Source of the DNA: an uncultured Bacteroidales bacterium
GTDB lineage: Bacteria; Bacteroidota; Bacteroidia; Bacteroidales; Paludibacteraceae
Direction: 5' to 3'
Length of the DNA stretch: 64,000 nt
NCBI GenBank assembly: GCA_902799555.1
Contig: CADCBB010000014.1
Coordinates: forward strand, 1-64,000
In this document: positions 34,401 through 44,700 of the stretch, in pieces
Position numbering within the stretch: the first letter of the stretch is position 1
How the letters are laid out: each line of letters starts with the position of its first letter
Program-made: the position numbers and the translations under genes
Notes under the pieces: generated by a model
The model's input: only the letters and a program-made list of their open reading frames with translations
Database searches by the model: none
What the model was told of the DNA's origin: nothing

Positions 34401-37400
34401 CTGGCTTACGATCAACTGGCGATCACGTCCGGTCTGGGATCCAACTTGGTGATGAGTAGCGATATCATCATCGATAATGTGGAGCTCAAAGATCCGTCGT
34501 GTATCGAGCCGTTTGACTTCAAACTCAACCACCCGGCACCGCACTCCATCGACGTGACCTGGAACGGCGTTTCGGACAATGACCAGTGGGTAGTAAAACT
34601 GCTGAACAAGTCGGTGACTGTAGCTGCTATCAAGAACGATACCTACGATCATAATTATGATATCGTAGCGGATTCTACCATTACCGGTAAGGCTTTCTAT
34701 CTGGATGAGTTGGCATCGCAGAAGAACTACTACCTCTATGTACGTCCTACTTGTGACGAGAGTGCATGGGTAGCGTTTGATGTCTATACGACCTGTGAGC
34801 TCCTCGATCCGACCAAGGCCAATAAGGAGACCTTCGAATCCTATTCAGAGAATACTGCTCCTGGATGCTGGACGGTAGGTAGTACCAGTTCGAGTTCCAC
34901 TACGATCCCGTATATCACCAGCCATCTTGGATCGAAAATATTGTATCTCAAGCAGTCTTCCTGTACCTCTTGGGCAGCAACACCGGAGATTAAGTGTGAC
35001 TCGTTGTCCAGCCTGATGGTGACGTTCTATTCCGGAGCCTCCTTGTCATCGGAATACTGCGTATTCGGTGTGATGACTGATCCGAATGATCTGAACACTT
35101 TTGTGGCTTTGGATTCTGTAAAGGGAGAAGGTTCCTCTGCTACGCTTGTGAAGACCTCGTATGATTTAAGTGAATATTCGCATCTCATTCCGGCTACGGC
35201 TAAGTATTTAGCATGGCGCGGACGTAAGAAAACGAGCGACTATGTCTATTTGGATGACGTATCTATTGTCTCGATGGCTTGTCCGCTGCCGAAGCCGAGT
35301 GTTTCCGAACTGACGACCTCCAGCGTACGTATCAGCGGTGGTCTGCGTACAAGCGACGATTGGGAGTTGTTGCTCACCGACCATTATGTAAGTGAGGAGA
35401 ATCTGTCCAAAGAGACGTATGTGGTACCGCAAGCATGGATTATCCGTCGCGATACGACCGACAGAGCCAGCATCCGCGTTAGCGGCTTGCAGGGCCAGAC
35501 CAAGTACTACGTTGCGGCTAAAACGCTTTGTAGCGATTCTGTCTCTTCACAATGGGCGACGATGACCTTCACTACGCCCTGTGAGGCATTAACGCCGGAG
35601 CAGATGGGTACGATCTCCTTCGCTGAGGATGATGGCTTTACCGTAGGCTCGGGCGGTGAGATGCCGTGCTGGCTGGTAGGCTCGAAGGCAGAGGATGCGT
35701 CATCCTCCTATATCCCGTATGTGGAGGCAAACTCTTCTACGATGCATAACGGCAAGAACTATCTCAAGCTGTATGACTATGTATCCTCTTCGTCCAACTA
35801 CGTAGGTAGTTATGCGATCATGCCGGAATTGAACGTAGATGATATCACTAAATACCAAGTCAATTTCTGGGGACGCAGTTATAACTCGTCTTCCTATAAT
35901 AGCCAGGTTATCGTCGGTATCATTACCGACCCGACCGACCTCAGCTCGTTCGTGGCGCTGGATACGCTCAACCTCAGTAAGAATGCTTGGGATCCGTTCA
36001 GCGTAGGCTTTGAGAACTACATGGGCGACTACATGGGCGATATGGGTAGCCATATCATGTTCCTCAGTGATTTCGGTGCAACCAACTACGCGTATATCTC
36101 TGAAATATCGGTTGATTTGATTCCGCTCTGCCGTCCGATCTCTTCGTTCACGGTAGATAGTGTGGGCGAGAATAGTGCGATTGTCAGCTGGAAGGGTTAT
36201 CAGAACGAATATCGTTTGCTTTTGGCGAACCGCGAACTGACCGATGCAGAGAAGCCAAAGTATCACTATCTGCTCGATACCATCGTGGATCACTCGGATG
36301 AGATCCTCATTACCGGCCTGGAGGCCTCAGCTAACTACTATGTCTATGCGCAGGGTGTCTGCGATAACGGCGATAGTACGGCGATCTCCATGACCTATGC
36401 ATCCATCCGTACCACTTGTCCTACCGAAGGCGGCGCCGCCCTGCCGTTCTACGATGATTTCGAAAGTTACGAGACGGGAGAGAGTCAGCCCGGCTGCTGG
36501 CAACTCTTAGGATATAGCGGACTTAAAGTGGGAACAATCTCTTCGAATGGTTCGAAGGGTGTCAACCTCTGGAGTAACGGCTACATGATCGTGCCGAAAG
36601 TGAATGGCGACTTGGCGAACCTCAAACTCTCCTTCGATGCCCGTGCGTACGGTACAAGCAGCACGGCGAAGTTCTACGTGGGTGTCATGGCGGATGTCAA
36701 TGATATTACCACCTTCCAGTTATTGGAGACCTTCGACCTGCCCGCCGGTACAGCCTTCACGCGTTGCCAGATGGATCTGGGCGAGTATGAATTGCCGTAT
36801 GATAATCTCGTGCTTACCGCCGGTATCACGAATGTTACGCCTGCTAAATACGATGATTGGTTGGATAATGTCTCCCTCGAATTTGTGGCTACCTGTAATG
36901 CACCGAAGTTGAAATCGATCAGTGCTACGTATAACTCCATTGAGATTGGACTTACGCCTGCCAGCAAGGCCGATACGCGTTGGGAGCTTGTTATCATTCC
37001 GGAAGCGGAATATACGCTCATTAGCGATGTTACGAGCTATCTGAATAACGCGGAAAGTATCGTGGTGGATTCTACGCATGTGGTATTCCCGAATCTGACA
37101 GCTGCTACCCCGTATTGCGTCTTTGCACGCACGCTGTGCAGCGATGAGGATGTCAGTGCTTGGACGCGTAATCCGCTCAAGGTGAATACCCAGTACTACT
37201 ACGAACAAGAGTACTTCTTCGGATTTGAGAACATGAGCGGCAAGGCACAGGAGCCCTGGGTACGCAGTATGTATTCGGAGAGCGATGATTACTATATGCA
37301 TCCGGCTTTGACGGTAGGTAGAGACAGCCTTGGTGCTGAGACGCAGTCCTTCATCTACTATCCGCACAGCCGCCAGAATATAGCCGATTCGATTGGCTAC

Positions 37401-40400
37401 AGCCGTACCGAGAACGGCGCTCTGCTCATGTTCTCCGAGGAGGGTTACTACGGCAGTTATGTCGTCTTCCCGAGCATAGGCGTAGCGCACGATCGTTCGT
37501 TCGAATTCAAAGTGCGTCCGGGTTATCATAATAAGAAAACGGATCGTATAGCATATGCTACCGAAGGTTTGATTGAGATCGGTACAGTGGAGAACGGTCG
37601 TGGCTTCGATACGTATGAGCAATTGGCTTCTGTTCGTATCAGCAAGCCGAGTACGACCGCCAAGCCGAACAGCAAGAACAACTATTTCTACACTGTCTAT
37701 ACCCTCGATCTGGATTCGGCTACGATAGCGGACAAGCAGATCGTGCTCCATATGCCGAAACAGCCGGCGGATAGTGCTTTCCTGCTCTTTGATGACGTGA
37801 CGTTAGGCGAACCGAAAGGATACAGTCTGGTAGCCCTCAAGAAAATTGTGGCTGACGGCGAGAGTGCACTCGTAGAGTGGGCGAACATCGGCGGTCCGTG
37901 GAACTTGTATATCGAGACCGCTGACGGCGGTATGGTACAGCAATTCCTCAACCTGAGCGGTGTGACTTCGCAGGTGGTAGAGCATCTGGAGCCGCAGACC
38001 GATTACGTGGCTCGTCTCGAACGTGCTAATGCACCGGCCGGCGCTAAGAACTATGTCACCACCGATCATCTGGCCTTCCGTACGCTCTGCCAGGCGCTTG
38101 ATGCAAAGGGTAACGGCATGTTCGCTTGGAGCTTTGACGATGAGTCGGAGTACGAACTCAATGATGTATTGGGCGGCGATGTGAACGATGAGTTCTACCT
38201 CAAGCCCTCGTGCTTCCAGACCGGTATCACCTATGATAAGGCCGTGAACGGCTATCAGTGGCTCGTTCAACGCAAGGGATATGAGTACTACGGTCCGATG
38301 ACCGGCTATCAATCCAGCCGCCACTACGAGGCCGGTATGGATGATACCCATTCCTTGCGTGTGCATACCACGGATGCGAACTATAACTCGTACATCGTGC
38401 TGCCGGAATTGAACTGCAATCTGGATACGATGATGGTTGAGTTCTACGGACGTTGCTTCGTTAACTACGACCAATCGTTCGGTACGGCTGCTAACCGCGG
38501 TAAGATTGTGGACGACACCTATCTGAGGAACGCATACAGCCAATCGATCGTAGTAGGTACGCTGACGGATCCGAAGGATCTGACGACGCTGCACGTAGTC
38601 GATACGCTCACTTATTCCTATACCGATCTGACCGTCAACGATAATGTACAGTCCGACCCGACGGGTCTCCACTACTGGGATCTGATGCAGCTTCCGCTGG
38701 CAGGTACGCAGGGTAAGTATATCGTGCTCTTCCAGCCGGCTCCGGGTCTGTTCTATCTGGATAACTTGGCCGTTAAGCCTACCGGCAATACGCTCTTCAA
38801 GCCTTCGCATACCCAGACCACGGATATCACCGCTACTTCGGCTACGCTCCGCTGGAAGGTATGGAACACGTACGCGCAGTCGGTAGTTGTTGTGCTGAAC
38901 GGTATGGGCGAGGAGATCCTGCGCGATACCATCCTTGGTACGCAGTACGATTTGACCAACCTGCAGGCATCGCAGATGTATAGCTGGTATGTTTATCAGA
39001 TCGACGGCGCCAATGTTTCGCCGGCTACCAATCCGCTCAGTTTTGCAACCGAGTGCGTTACCAACGACCCGTCTTATACCTGCGGCTTTGAGCCGGAGGA
39101 GGGATCGGTGGCTATCAATGGCCAAAACGCTTACCGCCAGACCCTCTGCTGGACCTATAGCGATGCCATCCAAGGCGAATGGAAATCGGCTACCTATGAT
39201 CCGTACAACCAGGCGAATACGAATATATTTAAGTACGCGTACGAAGGAGATCACGCTGTTATGTTGCGTGCTTCGTTCAGCTCGCGTGCCACCTCGTCTT
39301 ATCAGCCGTACATCGCTTTGCCGGCTATGGATGTAGCGGCATACGATACGCTGCAAGTCATGTTCTGGATGCGTCCGGCATATGTATCGGCTGCGAATGA
39401 CTCGGTCGTAACGACCTACACCGGTTCGAGCTACTCCAAGTCCATCATCGTCGGTACAATGACCGATCCGACCAATGCCGCTACCTTCATGCCGCTCGAT
39501 ACCGTTACCTATGATGGAACGCTGTCGGTAGCAGACCAGGCTACAGCGGCCAATAACTGGCTCTTCCAGCAGATGAAGGTCGAACTCGTAGGCGCTACCG
39601 GACCGTACATCGCCCTCATGACTTCGTCGAAAGAGAAGGGCGGTACGACGGACAAGACCGGTGACCAGGTATGGATTGATAATATATCGTTTGAGCATAA
39701 GCAGGAGTGTAAAGATCCGGTTGACCTGACCGTACTGCAATTGGGTTCGACGCATGCCGTTCTTACCTGGAATGGTGTGGATTCGGCCGGCAGCTTCCTC
39801 GTGCAGGTTTCTACCGATCCGTTCTTCGCCAAGGAGGATGAGATGGTCTTCAACGGTGAGGTCAATACCAATACCTGCACCGTCAAGGGCTTGAAGCCGC
39901 AAACGACCTATGTATGGCGCGTGCAGGCGATCTGTGGCGAGCGTTGGGGTGAGAGCAGCTTCTCGCAGAAAGCAACGTTCAAGACCTCGCGCAGCCCGTA
40001 CTTCCTTGAGACCTTCACTACAACCGTCAGCTCGACCGAATGGACCTTCAGTAAGTCGCATGCCGATAACGTTGTCGATGTGCCGGGTGGTGTGATCACG
40101 CGTGGTTCGGATAACAGTAGCTTCGCCCGTACAACGGTCAACTACGGCTTGCAAGGACAGCACTACGTAGCGCCGGGTCACTCCACCGATTATCACTGGA
40201 TGATCACGCCGAATTTCTATCTGCCGGAGGACGATAGCGTTCACTTCTCAATGGATCTGGCTATGACGGCATGTAACTCTGCCCACCTCGTCACCGGCAA
40301 TCCTGTGACCGAGAATGATATGATGGACGACTACTACTTCATGGTCATCATCTCGGACGATGGCGGTCAGACATGGGAGAGCAAGAATATCCTGGGCAAA

Positions 40401-41423
40401 TGGCAGAATACCAATCCGGAGGGCTCGCAACTTCGCGATATCCCGTCCGATGGTATGAATGTCCGCTTCAGCTTGGCTTCCTATGCCGGCAAGAATGTCC
40501 GTATCGGTCTCTATCGCGAGGCACGTACTACATCTTCGACCGGTATCGCCATCCACGTGGATAACATCCGTTTGGCTTACTTCAAAAAGAATGTCGATTA
40601 TTCTTCGGGTTGCCAGTATGAGGATATCCAAGTCGGCGATATTATCCTTCCGGGTGAGCAGACCACGCCGGGTATCCATGCGTATCCGACCTGCTTCTTT
40701 GCTTCGGATGCCGATGCCAAGGCCGGTGTGAAGGATAGCGTTCAGCAGTTGGAGATCGAGATCTATCCGGCGATGGAGACCTCGTTCCGCGATACCATCT
40801 GCGAGGGTGAGACATATCAAAACTATGACTTCTTGCCGAAGGAGAAGGCCGGCGTTTATCGTCGTAAACTGACGACCGTAGAGCATGGCTGCGATAGTAT
40901 TGTCACGCTTAACCTCTATGTCAAGGAGCGCCGTTATGCCGAGGACGAAGAAGTGGCGATCTGTCCGGGTGAGACCTATATGTGGAATGGAAACCCGTAC
41001 AACCGTGCCGGTCTGTTCCGTGATACGATTGTATCTTCGATCGGTTGCGATAGTGTCATGACGCTTGTTGTCTCCTACAATGCTTCCGAGGATACGCTCT
41101 TCGATGCAACGGAGATAGGACGGGAGCAATTGCCGTTCACTTACGAGAATGCAATGCATCCGTATGTAGCAGGCCAGGCGCCGATCAGTTATCCGGCCGA
41201 AACGCCGGCAGGTACCTATGTGGATACCGTACTGGTAGAGGGGGCTAACTGTGCTACCGTACTGGTACATACCCTGACGGTCAATCCGGCTGAGGGTATC
41301 GATCAAATCTTCGACGGCATGGGCGAGGCGCATAAGGTAATCTACCGCGACCAGCTCTATATCATCTGCAATGACGAATGGTATAATGCCCTTGGTCAAA
41401 AGGTAGCCGATCCCCGCAAATAG
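31467..41423 (+). CDS. Giant secreted multidomain protein 1 (jelly-roll/FnIII repeats)
   Basis: 3318 residues from ATG 31467. Signal peptide KKFLLFLVAVMAMTMTLNA. About eleven ~280-residue units follow, each a choice-of-anchor-J/cleaved-adhesin-like jelly roll (start like IPFTENFNYPS, FPYKETFEDYNPGS, LPFYDDFESYETGES; end like YIDEITVDTLSEC or YLDDVSIVSMAC) plus a fibronectin-III-like domain (VTVKWETSALSSEWELFLSR, TKYYVAAKTLCSD). Near the C-terminus are two HGCDSIVTLNLYV/IGCDSVMTLVVSY repeats common in secreted Bacteroidota proteins. The end is IYRDQLYIICNDEWYNALGQ + KVADPRK, a short motif shared with giant protein 2. Likely a cell-surface or released adhesin, perhaps type IX-secreted. Ligand unknown. 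It has its own promoter and terminator. Confidence 0.88.
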   Translation: MKKFLLFLVAVMAMTMTLNARTVVIDEGFENGISDDIWTQEFVEGQMPWAIESEDDVLSHPSSVHEGTHRAYLRNPGSETLGYKTRLVSKVMDLRPTKVYMPELTFWYANTKWGADCDTLRVLYRTSARGQWKQLGEYSRSVSQWQRVKIALPEVGQNYQIAFEGTDNLGHGIVLDEIKLQSAPECTVPYDLMVLNKGAGRVNLFWSASFDADNFEVIITRDTIDPDMVADIEENDADRIVYHELVSGDVTNVDLLLESGEFYLAYVRSICEDENSAWSSEQSKDGPFGFRVRVAKQIPFTENFNYPSNKNRDDDWAWGNNLTGTVVSPYVNSAATGNSRANYSPDTTSAVIFSGAVNSPSTFISADRYVYLATPALSDTLNENFHINQCQVHFWATVYTYTGRQYGRSIMVGVMEDPDDITTFRPVDTVSVWGNRTFQENIVDLSSYEGNGTYLAFVSDFDRDNLFFLDNLTVEYRKAVNKVTKISVNPRDTYATISWEGNASSYNVLVTSAEVNPANPNPDAIVDQITVNSNSYLCETLEPDHSWNAPYYVYVQAEGQEWSYRYPFVTIASMREIPYAYDFEARTTTTRKIGNQQCVVGLGVFGNAGSYPAVNVGNSYGGSNSLFLSKRGGTDAWLTLPMVENLDSVQVKFYLSSGSNDIGQAHATLGIMSNPMDINTFIPVSDFTINSTGYTRCYANFENYSGPEGVIAIVWNDVRNMTANTINYIDEITVDTLSECVPPTNIELQVEPDAVTVKWETSALSSEWELFLSRTPLTESQRIYKTKEQIAAIGGVVLDTTLTWTDNQNPPTFYFDNLVQHSNYYLYVRATCDMEWWTEMAFSTPCQEEAFPYKETFEDYNPGSQSAGCWQLADYMGVDYPRIYQAGTTNNSNKTLELYSSGTIHRSVAILPVVTGILSDMLLTFDVRTYAGTASSEGVVIVGTMNDITDQNSFVPFDTVYVSGSSFQKARFILSNYDLAYDQLAITSGLGSNLVMSSDIIIDNVELKDPSCIEPFDFKLNHPAPHSIDVTWNGVSDNDQWVVKLLNKSVTVAAIKNDTYDHNYDIVADSTITGKAFYLDELASQKNYYLYVRPTCDESAWVAFDVYTTCELLDPTKANKETFESYSENTAPGCWTVGSTSSSSTTIPYITSHLGSKILYLKQSSCTSWAATPEIKCDSLSSLMVTFYSGASLSSEYCVFGVMTDPNDLNTFVALDSVKGEGSSATLVKTSYDLSEYSHLIPATAKYLAWRGRKKTSDYVYLDDVSIVSMACPLPKPSVSELTTSSVRISGGLRTSDDWELLLTDHYVSEENLSKETYVVPQAWIIRRDTTDRASIRVSGLQGQTKYYVAAKTLCSDSVSSQWATMTFTTPCEALTPEQMGTISFAEDDGFTVGSGGEMPCWLVGSKAEDASSSYIPYVEANSSTMHNGKNYLKLYDYVSSSSNYVGSYAIMPELNVDDITKYQVNFWGRSYNSSSYNSQVIVGIITDPTDLSSFVALDTLNLSKNAWDPFSVGFENYMGDYMGDMGSHIMFLSDFGATNYAYISEISVDLIPLCRPISSFTVDSVGENSAIVSWKGYQNEYRLLLANRELTDAEKPKYHYLLDTIVDHSDEILITGLEASANYYVYAQGVCDNGDSTAISMTYASIRTTCPTEGGAALPFYDDFESYETGESQPGCWQLLGYSGLKVGTISSNGSKGVNLWSNGYMIVPKVNGDLANLKLSFDARAYGTSSTAKFYVGVMADVNDITTFQLLETFDLPAGTAFTRCQMDLGEYELPYDNLVLTAGITNVTPAKYDDWLDNVSLEFVATCNAPKLKSISATYNSIEIGLTPASKADTRWELVIIPEAEYTLISDVTSYLNNAESIVVDSTHVVFPNLTAATPYCVFARTLCSDEDVSAWTRNPLKVNTQYYYEQEYFFGFENMSGKAQEPWVRSMYSESDDYYMHPALTVGRDSLGAETQSFIYYPHSRQNIADSIGYSRTENGALLMFSEEGYYGSYVVFPSIGVAHDRSFEFKVRPGYHNKKTDRIAYATEGLIEIGTVENGRGFDTYEQLASVRISKPSTTAKPNSKNNYFYTVYTLDLDSATIADKQIVLHMPKQPADSAFLLFDDVTLGEPKGYSLVALKKIVADGESALVEWANIGGPWNLYIETADGGMVQQFLNLSGVTSQVVEHLEPQTDYVARLERANAPAGAKNYVTTDHLAFRTLCQALDAKGNGMFAWSFDDESEYELNDVLGGDVNDEFYLKPSCFQTGITYDKAVNGYQWLVQRKGYEYYGPMTGYQSSRHYEAGMDDTHSLRVHTTDANYNSYIVLPELNCNLDTMMVEFYGRCFVNYDQSFGTAANRGKIVDDTYLRNAYSQSIVVGTLTDPKDLTTLHVVDTLTYSYTDLTVNDNVQSDPTGLHYWDLMQLPLAGTQGKYIVLFQPAPGLFYLDNLAVKPTGNTLFKPSHTQTTDITATSATLRWKVWNTYAQSVVVVLNGMGEEILRDTILGTQYDLTNLQASQMYSWYVYQIDGANVSPATNPLSFATECVTNDPSYTCGFEPEEGSVAINGQNAYRQTLCWTYSDAIQGEWKSATYDPYNQANTNIFKYAYEGDHAVMLRASFSSRATSSYQPYIALPAMDVAAYDTLQVMFWMRPAYVSAANDSVVTTYTGSSYSKSIIVGTMTDPTNAATFMPLDTVTYDGTLSVADQATAANNWLFQQMKVELVGATGPYIALMTSSKEKGGTTDKTGDQVWIDNISFEHKQECKDPVDLTVLQLGSTHAVLTWNGVDSAGSFLVQVSTDPFFAKEDEMVFNGEVNTNTCTVKGLKPQTTYVWRVQAICGERWGESSFSQKATFKTSRSPYFLETFTTTVSSTEWTFSKSHADNVVDVPGGVITRGSDNSSFARTTVNYGLQGQHYVAPGHSTDYHWMITPNFYLPEDDSVHFSMDLAMTACNSAHLVTGNPVTENDMMDDYYFMVIISDDGGQTWESKNILGKWQNTNPEGSQLRDIPSDGMNVRFSLASYAGKNVRIGLYREARTTSSTGIAIHVDNIRLAYFKKNVDYSSGCQYEDIQVGDIILPGEQTTPGIHAYPTCFFASDADAKAGVKDSVQQLEIEIYPAMETSFRDTICEGETYQNYDFLPKEKAGVYRRKLTTVEHGCDSIVTLNLYVKERRYAEDEEVAICPGETYMWNGNPYNRAGLFRDTIVSSIGCDSVMTLVVSYNASEDTLFDATEIGREQLPFTYENAMHPYVAGQAPISYPAETPAGTYVDTVLVEGANCATVLVHTLTVNPAEGIDQIFDGMGEAHKVIYRDQLYIICNDEWYNALGQKVADPRK

Positions 41424-41446
41424 GCCAATAGCTAATAGCCAACAAG
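41419..41446. repeat. Heptamer repeat over the stop codon of giant gene 1
   Basis: Four 7-bp units: AATAGGC, CAATAGC, TAATAGC, CAACAAG. The TAG stop of the giant gene lies in the first unit. Confidence 0.75.
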
Positions 41447-41447
41447 A

Positions 41448-41472
41448 AAGCCGCCTTCGGGTGGCTTTTTTG
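41448..41472 (+). terminator. Terminator of giant gene 1
   Basis: AAGCCGCC-TTCG-GGTGGCTT stem-loop with a stable UUCG-type tetraloop, followed by a T-run. Confidence 0.9.
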
Positions 41473-41480
41473 TTATCTAA

Positions 41481-41508
41481 ATCGTACATCGTACATCGTA
41501 AATCGTAA
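41481..41508. repeat. Heptamer tandem repeat after giant gene 1
   Basis: Four 7-bp units, ATCGTAC twice then ATCGTAA twice, directly after the terminator. The rest of the 356-base gap up to 41670 shows no gene, RNA structure or further repeat that I can support. Confidence 0.85.
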
Positions 41509-41670
41509 ATGGATTTATGTTCTATTTCGGAAATGGGTGCGAAACGTATGCATTACCTGAGTAAGTACTATGCAACAAGGGGGTATATAATGTTCAATAT
41601 GGCATATTCTATCATTTTGCAAACTTAATTTGGCAATTTTGTAACAAAATGACGAAAAAATGAAAAATAA

Positions 41671-41702
41671 TTTGCACATATCGAAATAAATTCGTAACTT
41701 TG
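41671..41702 (+). promoter_or_regulatory. Promoter of giant gene 2
   Basis: TTTG (41671-41674), 20 bases, TAACTTTG (41695-41702). Leader about 75 bases, AT-rich. Confidence 0.85.
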
Positions 41703-41779
41703 CCGCCCAAATTGATATATTATACCTATATTGGAATAATAGATAATTATTTTATTGTTTAACTAATTAATTAAAGCTT

Positions 41780-44700
41780 ATGAGAAAAGTATTACTTTGT
41801 TTGGTCATGGTGCTCTTTGCTACATGGGCAACGGTACAGGCTCAAGAAGTTATTACCTTAACCGGTAATATGGAAGAAGAGCTGACTCCGGGTAGCACCT
41901 ACGCCTTTTATGATTCAGGCGGACCAAGTGCCAATTATGCTACAAGTCAGAGCTACACGGCTACGTTCACTTGTACGGGAAGTATTACAATCAACTTCTC
42001 GTCGCTGGTAACGGAGTCTTCCTCCAGTTGTAGTAACTGGGACTACATGCTCATCTATGATGGTGATGCTACAGACGGAGAGTTGCTCGGAAGAGCGCAA
42101 ACCGGATGTTCGTCTGCAACCATCACTACAGATGTAGATTATGTAGCTCAGTCTGGTACGCTCACCATTGAGTGGCATTCGGATGGCTCTACCACGGCTG
42201 CCGGTTGGGAAGCTACCATTACAACGGAAGCTTCGGCAGGTCCGACTTGCGACAAACCGGAATCGGTGGAGGCAAACGATGTAACGGCTAACTCCGCTAC
42301 CATCAACTGGATTGGTTCGGCTGCAGCTTACAACCTGCAGTACAAGGCTTCGTCTGATGCAGATTGGAAATTGGTGAAGAACCTGTCGGGTAACTCCTAT
42401 TCGCTGACTGGCCTGGTTTCGAACACGGCTTATCAGGTACAGGTACAGTCTATCTGCGGTGAGAACACCAGCGGTTGGAAATCAGCTTCGTTCAACACCT
42501 TGATTGGTCTGCCGTACGCAGAGCATTTCAATGGTACGTCTGCTCCGAGCGGTTGGACAATTTGGTCCGGTCAGCTGCAGGCTGATGGTTCTGCTACTCG
42601 TTCCAGTAGTTCTCTTTGGTCTTTCGGCTCGAACAATGGTGTCTTTGACAACCATGCTCGCGCAAACATTTATGGAACCAGTTGCTATAGGTGGCTTCAG
42701 ACCCCGGCTATTCCTATTCCGGAAATGGAAGAGGATGATCCGGGATTCCAGATGTATTTCAGCTTGGCATTGACCAAGTATTCGGGTACATTGGTGGAAG
42801 TGGTAAAAGGTAGCCAATCGGATGATCGTTTTGTTGTTTTAGTCTCGATTGACGAAGGCGCTAACTGGACGATTCTTCGTGAGTGGAACAACTCCGGTTC
42901 AGAGTATGTCTATGACGACATCGCTACTGCCGGTGAGGAAGTGGATCCTATCGACTTGAGCGCATATGCAGGTCAAACGATTCTTTTGGCATTCTACGGC
43001 GAGTCTACTGTTTCCGGTGGTGACAACAACATCCACGTGGATGATGTGATTGTTGAGAAGATCCCGACTTGCTTGAAGCCGACCGGTCTGCACGCATTGG
43101 ATGCACAGGCTACCAGCACGACGCTGCCGGTAGAATGGACGGCTAATAGCGGTGAGACTGCATGGCGTCTCCAATACAAGCCGACAGCAGATTCTACGGC
43201 TGTATGGACCACGCTGGATATCGCGCAGAATCCGTACACGATCACAGGTCTGAGTGCATTCACCGAGTATGAGATTCGCGTAGCTGCAGTATGTACAGAG
43301 GAAGATTTTACCGACTATGGTAAGTCGATCATCGCGAAGACCGCAGCGGTTGTTCCGTTCCTCCAGACCTTCGACACCACGTCGATGCCGGGTGAGTGGA
43401 AACGCTACGAGGCGCTTCTCGAGGCTGTACAAGAGAGTGGTGCACAGCTGGAGGCTACCAAGAACGGCTGGAACGTTGGCCTGAAGAACGGTGTCTTCAA
43501 CAATGAGCACCTCTATCTGAATATCAAGGATTCGACCGATTATTGGTTGGTAAGTCCGGTTATTGAGATGCAGGCGGGTTATCAATTGACCTTCGACCTG
43601 GCATTGACCACCAACGCCGGTTCTACGCCTACCGCTGTTACCGCAGGTGAGCAGAACGACGATCAGTTCATCGTCTTCATCTCTAATGACGGTGGCGCTA
43701 ACTGGACAGCACTTGGCACTTGGGGTAACCAAGGTCAAGGTACTTCGTTCGACCAGATCAGCACAGAGGGTCAGACCGTGAAGTTCGACCTGAGCAGCTA
43801 TGCTGGTCAGAGCATCATGTTGGCATTCTACGGTGAGTCCACCGAGGCTAACGGCAACAACAACCTCCATATCTCGAATGTAGCTATTAACCTGATCCCG
43901 GCTTGCGAGCGTCCGCTCAGTATTACAATCGGTGCTATTACCGGTACGACCGCTGAGGTTACTTGGGATGCTGACGAGGACGGAACATGGGAATACGGTT
44001 ATGTGGCTAATCCGGCAGCTGACTTTGCACCGGCTGAGGCTGATTATACCGGTTCTACCACAGAGAAGATCGCTGATCTTACCGAATTAACTGAGACCAC
44101 GGATTATATCTTCTTCGTTCGTCACGCTTGTAGCGAGACCGAGAAGAGTGAGCCGCTGATGAAGACCTTCAAGACCATCCAGACTCCGGCTGCTCTGCCG
44201 TACGATTGGGACTTTGAAGAGGGTAACGGTTGGTTGTTCTTCAATGGTGAATTGACCAATAAATGGGCCTATGGTACTGCTACCAGCAAGAGTCCGTCGC
44301 ATGCACTCTATATCTCTAATGATAATGGTTTGAGTTATGCTTACACGCATGCTTATACGACGGTATATGCTACCAAGACCTTCTTCTTCCCTGAGGCAGG
44401 TTTGTATTCCTTCTCGTTCGAATGGAAGGCTAATAGCGATGCATACGATTATCTGCGTGTAGCTCTTGCTCCTGCCGCAACAGAAGTGGAGGCAAGTTCT
44501 GCATCTACGGCTCCAATTGGTGCCATCTCCTTACCGGATGGTTGGATTGCATTGGATGGCGGTAGCAAATTGTGCGGACAATCTAATTGGCAGCGTCAGT
44601 TGAGCGAGGTTGAAGTACCTCAGGCTGGCTACCATAAAGTTATTATCGTATGGAGAAATAACTCGTATACGGGTGACGCTCCGGGTGCAATTGATAACTT

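Noticed and set aside
37803..40244. 813-codon antisense ORF inside giant gene 1
   Set aside because: Same reason: a shadow of the repeats, with no recognisable domain.
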